A stretch of DNA of 64,000 nt from the NCBI GenBank assembly GCA_020636325.1, contig JACJYC010000007.1, positions 1-64,000 of the forward strand, given 5' to 3'. The DNA is from Lewinellaceae bacterium. GTDB lineage: Bacteria > Bacteroidota > Bacteroidia > Chitinophagales > Saprospiraceae. Positions 51,129 to 59,900 of this stretch are shown here, piece by piece (the first letter of the stretch is position 1; every line of letters begins with the position of its first letter). The notes under the pieces are model-generated. The model worked only from the letters and a program-made list of their open reading frames with translations. It searched no databases and was not told the origin of the DNA. Position numbers and translations under genes: made by a program.

Positions 51129-51932
51129 ATGAAAAAAATCCTGGTCCCTACCGACTTTTCGGAAAATGCACGGAACGCCGTCGACTTCAGCGTGGCCATT
51201 GCCAACCAGTTCGGGAGTGAAATCCACCTCCTGTACACCTACAAGATTTACAGCACGGCCGGCATGTTCGTTTCCGTGGAAAGTTTCATGGAACAGGACG
51301 CCATCGAGGATATGTCGGGCCTGATCAAGGAACTCAAACCTACCCTGAAGAACAATGCCGTCATCCACCACCGCATCATTCGCGGGGATACGATCCCGGT
51401 GATTGCCGACCTCGCCGAGAAAGAGCACTTCGACCTCATCATCATGGGCACCCAAGGCGCTTCCGGGTTGAAGGAAATCTTTACCGGCAGCATCACCAAC
51501 GGGGTGATCAAGGCCAGCAAAGTGCCCGTTCTGGCCGTGCCGAGCGACTGGACCTATCAGCCGTTCCAACACATCATCTTCGCCGTGGATGAAGGCCCTG
51601 TTACGCACCCGGATGTTGCAAAACTCCTCGTCGACCTGGCCGCCAGCTACAAGGCAAAGATCCTGGTCTTTCATCAAAACACGGATGAAGGGGAAAAAGC
51701 GGTGGATGGTTCCATCCTCCAAGCGATCGCAGGGGCTGAATATTCCATCCACCTGGAGTTGGATGAGAGCCATATCGTCGACAGCATCAACGATTTCGCA
51801 GAAGAATACCAGGCGGGATTATTGTGCATGATCCGCCGCAAACGCAGCTTCCTGGATCAGATCTTCCACTCGAGCATCACCTCCAAGGAGGCCTTCCATT
51901 GCAAGGTGCCTTTGCTGGTGTTGCGGGATTGA
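51129..51932 (+). CDS. Universal stress protein (two UspA domains)
   Basis: 267 residues, cytosolic. Domain one: MKKILVPTDFSENARNAVDF to IIMGTQGASGLKEIFTGSIT with the ATP-binding GxxG-x9-G(S/T) pattern intact. Domain two (from about 145) is degenerate: IIFAVDEGPVTHPDVAKLLV to CMIRRKRSFLDQIFHSSIT, lacking the full pattern. Tandem USP proteins with one active and one decayed half are common. Role in stress response unknown. Confidence 0.92.
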   Translation: MKKILVPTDFSENARNAVDFSVAIANQFGSEIHLLYTYKIYSTAGMFVSVESFMEQDAIEDMSGLIKELKPTLKNNAVIHHRIIRGDTIPVIADLAEKEHFDLIIMGTQGASGLKEIFTGSITNGVIKASKVPVLAVPSDWTYQPFQHIIFAVDEGPVTHPDVAKLLVDLAASYKAKILVFHQNTDEGEKAVDGSILQAIAGAEYSIHLELDESHIVDSINDFAEEYQAGLLCMIRRKRSFLDQIFHSSITSKEAFHCKVPLLVLRD

Positions 51933-51975
51933 AGATTTGCCGCCTTCGCCGCCGGAGGGTGAATCAACAAACAAA

Positions 51976-53754
51976 TCAGCTGTCCGATTCCTCTGCCACC
52001 AGGAACTGCATCTCGTACAATTCGCGGTAACGGCCGTTCTCCGTTTTGAGCAAAGCTTCGTGGGAGCCGAATTCTACGGCTTTTCCTTTTTCGAGGACCA
52101 GGATATTGTTGGCGTGCCGGATGGTGGACAGGCGGTGGGCGATGATAATGGACGTTCGTTTGGCGATCAGGGTTTCGATGGCAAACTGGATGACGGACTC
52201 CGTTTCGGGGTCGACCGAAGAGGTGGCCTCATCCAGGATCAGGATATCCGGATTGAAGACCAGGGCCCGGACAAAGGAGATCAACTGGCGCTGGCCCATC
52301 GACAGGGTAGCGCCGCGTTCCATGACCTTGAAATCGTACCCGCCCGGGAGTTTCAGGATAAATTCGTGAGCGCCGATCATCCTGGCGGCTTCTTCCACCT
52401 TATCGCGGGTGATCCGGTCGTCCCGGAGCGTGATATTTTCCAGCACCGTTCCGGAAAACAGGAATACATCCTGGAGTACAATGGCGATACGCCGCCGCAG
52501 GGCCAGCAGTTCGTATTCGCGGATATCGGTACCGTCCACTTTGATGGCCCCTTGCTGGATATCGTAAAACCGGTTGAGCAGGCTGATGATGGTGGTCTTG
52601 CCGGACCCGGTACTGCCGACGATGGCCAGGGTTTCTCCGGGTTGGATGGAAAAATCGACATCCTTCAGCACGTATTCGTCATTGTTGTAGGCAAACCAGA
52701 CGTGGTCGAATTCCACTTTCCCCTCTACCCTTTCGGGTGCAAAGGAACCGTTGTTCTCCACGCGATCCGTTTGGTCGAGTACGCCGAAAACCCGTTCGGC
52801 GGCCACGAGGCCCATCTGCAGGGTGTTGAATTTGTCGGCCAAAACCCGGATGGGCCGGAAAAGCATATTCAGGTAGATGGGAAATGCGACGAGCGCGCCG
52901 AGCGTGATGCCTTCTCCGGTCAACACGTTTTTGGCGCCCCACCACACGAGCAGCCCCAGCGACATGGCGGCGATGATATCGACGACCGGATAAAAAACGG
53001 CGTAGTAAAGGATCGCGTCCAGGTTAGCCTGGGTATATTCCCGGTTGATGGTGCGGAATTTTTCCTTTTCGGTCCGTTCGGCGTTGAAGATCTGGATGAC
53101 CTTGATCCCGCTGATGCGTTCCTGCAGGTAGGCGTTCATGCGCTGAATCTGGGTACGCACCTTCTGGTAGGAAACCTTGACCTTTTCCTTGAAGATATAA
53201 CTGGCGATCACCATGAGCGGCGCCGTGGTCAGGCAGATGAGCGTGAGTTGCCAGCTGGTATAGAACATCAACCCCAGCACAACGACGATGGCCAGCAGGT
53301 CGGCCAGGATCGTGATCATGCCTTCCGAAAACACCGTGTTGATGGTCTCGATATCGTTGATGGTGCGCGTGGTAGCCGTACCGATAGCTGTCCGATCGAA
53401 ATAGGCGAGCCTGAGGCTGGTGATGTGCCTGAACACGCGCACCCGCAGGTCCCTGATAACGGATTGCCCGAGCCAGCCGGCGGAATAGTTGAACACATAG
53501 CGCAGGACGGATTCCAGCACAACAAGCCCCATGACGATGATGGCGAGGCGGGTCAGCCCGGGAATATCGTTCTGGAAGATATGGTTGTCCACCATCACCT
53601 GAATGAGGTACGGCCGGGCGGTAGACAACGGCGCCAGCACTATGGCCAGAATGCCCGCCAGGGCAAACACGGCTCGATAAGGGGCCGCCAGCCGGATGAC
53701 CCTGCCCAACAGGAACCAGTCCAGTTTGTTCTTGTCTTTCTTGGAATCGCTCAT
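51976..53754 (-). CDS. ABC exporter, MsbA/multidrug type (permease fused to ATPase)
   Basis: 592 residues. A six-helix membrane domain at about 20-310 (ALAGILAIVLAPLSTARPYL, YFDRTAIGTATTRTINDIET) is fused to an ATPase: Walker A GSTGSGKTT, signature LSMGQRQLI, Walker B ILILDEATSSVD, His in AHRLST. Homodimeric exporter of lipids or drugs; the substrate is not predictable. It is convergent to the USP gene with only 43 bases between. Confidence 0.92.
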   Translation of the reverse strand: MSDSKKDKNKLDWFLLGRVIRLAAPYRAVFALAGILAIVLAPLSTARPYLIQVMVDNHIFQNDIPGLTRLAIIVMGLVVLESVLRYVFNYSAGWLGQSVIRDLRVRVFRHITSLRLAYFDRTAIGTATTRTINDIETINTVFSEGMITILADLLAIVVVLGLMFYTSWQLTLICLTTAPLMVIASYIFKEKVKVSYQKVRTQIQRMNAYLQERISGIKVIQIFNAERTEKEKFRTINREYTQANLDAILYYAVFYPVVDIIAAMSLGLLVWWGAKNVLTGEGITLGALVAFPIYLNMLFRPIRVLADKFNTLQMGLVAAERVFGVLDQTDRVENNGSFAPERVEGKVEFDHVWFAYNNDEYVLKDVDFSIQPGETLAIVGSTGSGKTTIISLLNRFYDIQQGAIKVDGTDIREYELLALRRRIAIVLQDVFLFSGTVLENITLRDDRITRDKVEEAARMIGAHEFILKLPGGYDFKVMERGATLSMGQRQLISFVRALVFNPDILILDEATSSVDPETESVIQFAIETLIAKRTSIIIAHRLSTIRHANNILVLEKGKAVEFGSHEALLKTENGRYRELYEMQFLVAEESDS

Positions 53755-53830
53755 AAACAGAAAAGAGATTCAAAGATAACGCTTTTGGGTGGAAATGGTT
53801 GGTTGGTGCGCTCAAATAATCCGGTCAAAT

Positions 53831-53863
53831 TAAAATGGCCGGACCCACACAGGAGTCCGGCCA
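53831..53863 (-). terminator. Rho-independent terminator
   Basis: TGGCCGGAC at 53836-53844 pairs with GTCCGGCCA at 53855-53863; on the minus strand the stem is followed by ATTTTAATTT. It ends the giant T9SS gene. Confidence 0.85.
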
Positions 53864-53936
53864 GGATCATAAACCCCGCTTTCTGGATTGTTCTTGAGTT
53901 ACCCATGCATTTAATTTTGGGATCTTATCGTCAGCG

Positions 53937-56765
53937 CTACCTGGCAATGACCATTCGCCTGGTCGTCAGCAAGCCGTTCTGCCCTTCGATCCTGAGCAGG
54001 TAAATACCCGGCGGCTGATCCTCCAGGTTGAAACGGACCTGGTTCTCATCCGAAGTGTCCACTATCCGGGCGGCCACCGACCGGCCCACCCCGTCCAGGA
54101 CTTCAACGGTCACTTCATCGCCCCAGGCCGGATCAAGTGCCAGATTGAATGCGCCGGATGACGGATTAGGCCAGAGATCTGCCGGCGCCGCCCCGGTTGC
54201 CAAGTCTGCCTGAGCATTGATTTCGGCCCCCTTCGGCAAGCCGCCGCCTGAAGGCGAATCAATGACAACATGGTCAAAGGTAGCCGTTACCACCTGATTG
54301 GGCGCAATGCTCCAGGCCACCAGCCCGACCTGGATGCAGTTGTCCATCGGGACGACCACGGCAAAAGCGTAGATCCAATTGTTCCCGTTCAGGGAATAAT
54401 AGCCCCTGAAAATATTGCCCGTCCGCACGATGCGCAGCCACCGGGCTCCGAATGCCTGGAAGTGAGCAGGATACGACAGGCCGCCGGTGAAATATCGCAC
54501 ATACCGGGTCAGCGTGCTGCCGCCGTGATAGCCGATCGCTACTTTTTTAGCGCCGGGGTCGTCGGATTCCCGCATAACAATTCCTGCAAAACCCGGTATG
54601 CTCATGCCGGCTATATGCGCTGTTATGGAGCCGTTGCCGCAGAGCTGGTATTTGATGTATGCGCTTTCATCTGACGGGGAAATGGGCAGACTGTTGCACC
54701 CGTCAGCAACCAGCGTAAAGCTCTCCGTATCCGCATCGTAGCTGCCGTCGCTACCCCCGTCGCAGTCGATCCCGTCCGGGGTGGTCATCCATCCGCAGGG
54801 CAAGCCTTCAACAGTCACATTTGAGACGCAGGAGGCCGCATTTCCGCCGGGGTCAACCGCCCTTACCGTAACCGGAATAACCTCGCCTACAGCGGCACAG
54901 TTGACGGCCTGCAGATCTGCCGTCAGGCTTTGGACCGAACAGTTATCTGCGGCAAAGGCCAACGCTTCCGGCTCCAGCGCAATCGATCCTTCGCTGTTGA
55001 AGGCGACCGCGATATCATGGCAATCCATCTGCGGGGCGATGTTGTCCGCCACCGCCACGGTCGCCGTACAGGCCGATTCGTTGCCGTGCAGGTCTGTCAC
55101 CGTCAAGGTCACCGTATTCGCCCCGATGTCGGCACAACTGAAGGACTGCCGGCTGAGGACTGCCGACTGGATCCCGCACGCGTCCGAGGAGCCGTTGTCA
55201 ACCGCCGAAGCCGTTGTTGAACCTGCTCCTGAGGCGTCGAGTTGGACCGTCACATCCCGGCAAAGCGCTGTCGGAGCGGTGGTGTCTTCCAATCCCGGGT
55301 CATCCGCATCGATCAATCCATTGCAATTGTTGTCCAATCCGTCGCAGATCTCGGCAGCCGCCGGATTGATAGCTGACCCGCCTGCGGTAGGATCGTCATT
55401 GCAGTCGCCATCGGTATCCGTCAGTTCGGCTGCCGTTTTGTAGCCCGCTGGGCGCTGACATTGGGTCAGGGTTGCGCCGTCGGAATAGCCGTCGTTGTCG
55501 GCGTCTTTGTACCAGGTCTGGCTGGGAAATTCATTGCTGTCGCTGTCGTCGCAGTCCGTATTGTCGGCGACATAGCCATCCGGCGCGGCGCAACCCTGGA
55601 TCGATACCGCCGGATCGCCGTACCCGTCACCGTCGCTATCGGCGTAGAAGGTGGTCTGTACGCCTTCGTCGATCTGTCCGTCGCAGTTGTTGTCGATGCC
55701 GTCACAGATCTCTGTTGCCGCCGGGTTGACGGCCGGGTCTGCGTCATTGCAATCCAGGTCCGTGGTGTTCACCAGTTCAGCGGCGGTTTTAAAGCCTGCC
55801 GGTCTGGCGCAGGAAGCCGCTATGGTGCCGCTCGTGTATCCGTCGTCATCCTGGTCTTCATACCAGGTTTGGAAGGTATACACCGCCGGGTCGTTGTCGT
55901 TGCAATCGATCACGGTAGGGTCAATGAGTTCAGCGGCCAGCTTGTAGCCCGACGGGCGCTCGCAGGACGATAAGGCTGTTCCGTTTCCATATCCGTCGTT
56001 GTCCTGGTCGGGGAACCAGGTCTGATCCGGAAACTCATCGGCGTCGGTGTCGTCGCAGTCCGTATTGTCGGAGACGTAACCCGTAGGAGCGGCGCAATCC
56101 TCGATTGTATTGGCCGGGTCGCCATACCCGTCGCCGTCCGCATCGGCGTAGAAGGTGGTCTGCACCCCTTCGTCGATCTGCCCGTCGCAGTTGTTGTCGA
56201 TGCCGTCGCAGATCTCCGTTGCTGCCGGGTTGATCGCCGGGTCTGCGTCGTTGCAATCCAGGTCGGTCGTGTTCACCAGTTCATCGGCCGTCTTGAAGCC
56301 CGTGGGCCTGGCACAGGATGCCGCGATTACACCGGATGTATACCCGTCGTCATCCTGGTCTTCATACCAGGTTTGGAAGGTATGGACCGTAGGGTCGTTG
56401 TCGTTGCAGTCGATCGTGTTGAAGTCGGCGAACTCGGAGGCCAGTTTATAACCTTCAGGCCGTTCGCAGCTCGCCACGGCTATATTTCCGCGGTAGCCGT
56501 CATTGTCCACATCGTTGTACCAGGCTTGCCCCGGAAACTCGTCGGCGTCGGTGTCGTCGCAGTCCGTATTGTCGGCGACGTAACCCGTAGGAGCGGCGCA
56601 ATCCTCGATTGTATTGGCCGGGTCGCCGTAACCGTCGCCGTCCGTATCGGCGTAGAAGGTGGTCTGCACCCCTTCGTCGATCTGCCCGTCGCAGTTGTTG
56701 TCGATGCCGTCACAGATCTCCGTTGCTGCCGGGTTGATCGCCGGGTCTGCGTCGTTGCAATCGTA
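53937..56765 (-). pseudogene. 3' part of a broken giant T9SS protein gene: MopE repeats, HYR-like, LPCGW module, T9SS signal
   Basis: An open frame of about 940 codons without its own credible start. It contains about six MopE-type putative metal-binding repeats (FYADTDGDGYGDP, DNTDCDDTD, EICDGIDNNCDGQIDEG). HYR-like repeats follow (DTTAPTALCRDVTVQLDASG), then a LPCGWMTTPDGIDC module with concanavalin-like WLRIVRTGNIFRGYYSLNG, and a T9SS sorting domain (PPGIYLLRIEGQNG). It is the natural continuation of the gene at 56972-62680, whose frame is lost between 56766 and 56971. The C-terminal 400 residues are clearly paralogous to those of the protein encoded at 4969-8388. Confidence 0.8.
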
Positions 56766-56971
56766 CGGTTCAAAGGCGGCCAGGATGCCGACAGCACCGT
56801 TCTATAACCGTCGTCGCCTTCCTGGGTACTGACGTGGCTCAGTAATACAGCGGGATCATCCATGCAGTTCGACGGTGGGGCCAAGTCAACGTGAACATCT
56901 TCCGGCCGGCTTATCGCCTTCGGTCGTGTCGCAAATTTCCTCGGAAGTCAACTCATCTGCCGCCGTAGCCG
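56766..56971 (-). other. Frameshift cluster within MopE repeats
   Basis: Remnants of the repeat pattern are readable in all three minus-strand frames: STWFTTDNDGYG, then ADELTSEEICDTTEGD, then CMDDPAVLLSHVSTQEGDDG and YRTVLSA, then LAAFEPYDCNDAD. At least four small insertions or deletions are needed to restore one frame. The repeats flanking this stretch are intact. Confidence 0.75.
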
Positions 56972-59900
56972 TCATTGTCCGTCGTGAACCAGGTCGATCC
57001 GATTCGTTCGATCATCGGCATCATTGTCATTGCAGTCGGTATTGTCGGGAACGTAGCCTGTACCGCAGGTCTGACAAAATACCTGGCCGGTTGCTGCATC
57101 GCCGTATCCGTCGCCGTCGCTGTCGAGGAAACAGGTAACCTGGGCCGGGCAACAATCGGTCACGGTTACCGGCCATTCCAGAATGCGTGTACAACCGCCG
57201 ATCGGATCTGCAACTTCCACATATAGAACCGTGGTTGCCACCGGCAGTGGATCGTTTGACGTGAAGGTATTCGACGCTACGTCGAATGTCCCCGCCGACT
57301 GGGTTGCGTTTTCATCGGTGAAAATGCCGAGGATGCTGAAATCCACTGTTTCGCCCAGCGCAAAAGCAGGGCTGACGGATGTACACTCCGCTATTGAAGT
57401 GGGGGCGATAATGATCTCGTTATTGGTACCGCTGAAGGTGAGCCCCTGCACATTCTGAATGATGCCGTTATTCTCAAATTCGGAACCCAGGCCACTTGGG
57501 GCATCGATATGAAAAAGTCCGTTATTGGTGAAAGCTCCGCCTCCGTTATTCAGGTTATCCAGCAGGATGATGATCCCACAGGTCTGATTGTTGAACGTGG
57601 CCTGGTTTCTTATACCGGCGCCCCCTACGCCGCCGATCGCGCCTATTGTGAGGGTACCGGCGTTGTTGAAGGTGCCAAAGTAGTTTATGATGGCATGCTC
57701 CCCAGTTCGGTCAATATTGAGATAGCCGTTGTTGTTGAAGGTACCCTCACTGAGCTGTATCCCGTCATCCGAAATACTGCCCGATCCGCCGGTTTGTCCG
57801 ATATTAATTTCGGCGGCATTGGTGAAGGTGCCGGTATAGATCCTTACGCCGTCGTTTCCAGTATTGCTGATGTTGATCTGCCCGTCCTCGTTGTTAAAGA
57901 TCGCCTGGCTATAGAGGCCGACAAACGAAATATTTCCTCCGCCGTTCTGGCCAATATTGATGACCGCGCGGTTGGTAAAAACGCTGTTCGTAATGGTGTA
58001 GATGCCCGTATTAGCATTATCAATAGTTATTTGTCCGGCATTGTGGTTAAAGGTTCCTGAATTTGAAATGCCTCTGATAATGCTATGTGTTCCACCGCTT
58101 TGCCCCAATTCAATGTTGCCGGAGTTGTTGAAGGTGCCGGCAATATCGTTCTCAATGGCATGGCTTCCAGTCTGATAGATCTGGATAGCGCCGTTGTTGT
58201 TGACCGTTCCATTGTTGATCAAGCCGCTTGCACCCGACCCGGCTATGACCAGACTGCCGCCTGCAATGATATCCAATTGCGCATCGGCATTCACGGTCAC
58301 GGATTTCGCTGCCGCTATCGATGTGCTGCCGATGACAGGGTCGTTGTCTGCATCGGGAATGATGACATCAATAGAAGTCGTTGGCACGCTTCCTGTCGAC
58401 CAATTACAAGCAACATCCCAGTCCGAGCTGACTGCTCCCGTCCAGGTTGCAGTACCGGCGGATGTACCGGCAACGAGTTCCAATTCGATTGACACCTCAA
58501 AGGTGCAGGTCCCATCTGTGGCCGTGAAGTACAACGTGTGCAGCCCATCCGTGAGGTTGGTCGGAATGAAAGCATTGGTGTCCTGATCGTAATCGCCGGC
58601 TTTATCGGTCAGCTCGGGGTCATTGAACCATTCGCCAAGCACGGTATAACTGTTATCGGCGCCGATTTGAAGTACATCTTGCTGCACACAGAAGCCGCTT
58701 GCCGGGGCGATGACAAGGCCATTGTTGGTACCGCCCGTGAAAAGGCCGTAAATATCCTCGACCACTCCGTTGTTGGTAAAATTGCCGATGATATGGTTTG
58801 CCTGAGCAGCCAGTTTCAGCAATCCTCCATTGTTGAAATTGCCGGTGTTGTTGAATACATTACCGGAAAGGATCTCGATCCGGGCACAGCCGTTGTTGAA
58901 GAATGCGCCCTGATTTTCAATCCCGTTTCCTGCTGCCGTTCCGGCAGCCCCGATGCTGATCGCAGCGTCTGCGTTGGTGAAAGTGGCGGAAGATAAATTG
59001 AAGATGCAACTGCCTACGGCATTATCGACACTAAGCTGCCCGCCGTTCTGATTGACAAAGGCGGCATAGTTTATGATGCCGGCCGAAACATTGCCGGCCC
59101 CGCCGTTCTGCCCGATATGGAATGCGCCCGCGTTGGTAAAAGTCCCGGAAGAGATATTCCAGAGGGCCTCAAAGTTCGTATTATCAATTAGGATCAACCC
59201 ATTGGAATTGTTGTTGAAATCGGCTTCATTAAGGATACCGCTGTACCCGATATTGCCGGTCCCGCCGGTCTGTCCGATATGGATGGTTGCTGCATTGTTA
59301 AAGACGCTACCGTTGCTGTTATCGATGGCTTCCGAATCAATATTGTCCATAATGATCTGCCCGCCGGTGTTATTATTGAAAGCGCCCTGGTTGTTAATGC
59401 CGTCGTTGGCAATATTTGCTGCCCCGCCGTTTTGCCCGATGTTGACGGCGCCTGCATTGGTAAAGGTTGCGCCTGCGGAGTTGCCGATGCCGAATCCCCT
59501 GGTATTGTCGATATGGATCTGACCGCCGGAATCGTTCAGGAAGATGGCCCGGTTATCGATGCCGACAAAAACATTGCCGCCGCCGCCGTTCTGTCCGATA
59601 TTGACGGTGGCATTATTGGTGAAGGTACTGCCGGCAATGTTCACAATTGCACTACTCTCCGTGTTGTCGATCTGAAGGATACCATTATTATTAATTGTTC
59701 CGTTGTTGGTCAGGCCGTTCCCGTCTGCCCCGTCAATGCTTAGGCTGCCCCCGGCTGAAATATCCAGCATGGCGCCGGCTTCTACGGTAACCGATTTGAC
59801 GACAGCCGCTGCGCCACTCCCGATGACCGGATCGTTGAGCGCATCCGGAATGAAAACATTCTCACTGACGCCGGGTACTCCCCAAGGCGACCAGTTGCAG

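Noticed and set aside
51937..54003. Plus-strand frame of 688 codons.
   Set aside because: Antisense shadow of the ABC exporter, whose Walker and signature motifs are all on the minus strand.
56480..56884. Minus-strand frame starting MAPPSNCMDD as a separate gene.
   Set aside because: It is one of the frames of the frameshift zone running out of frame into MopE repeats.
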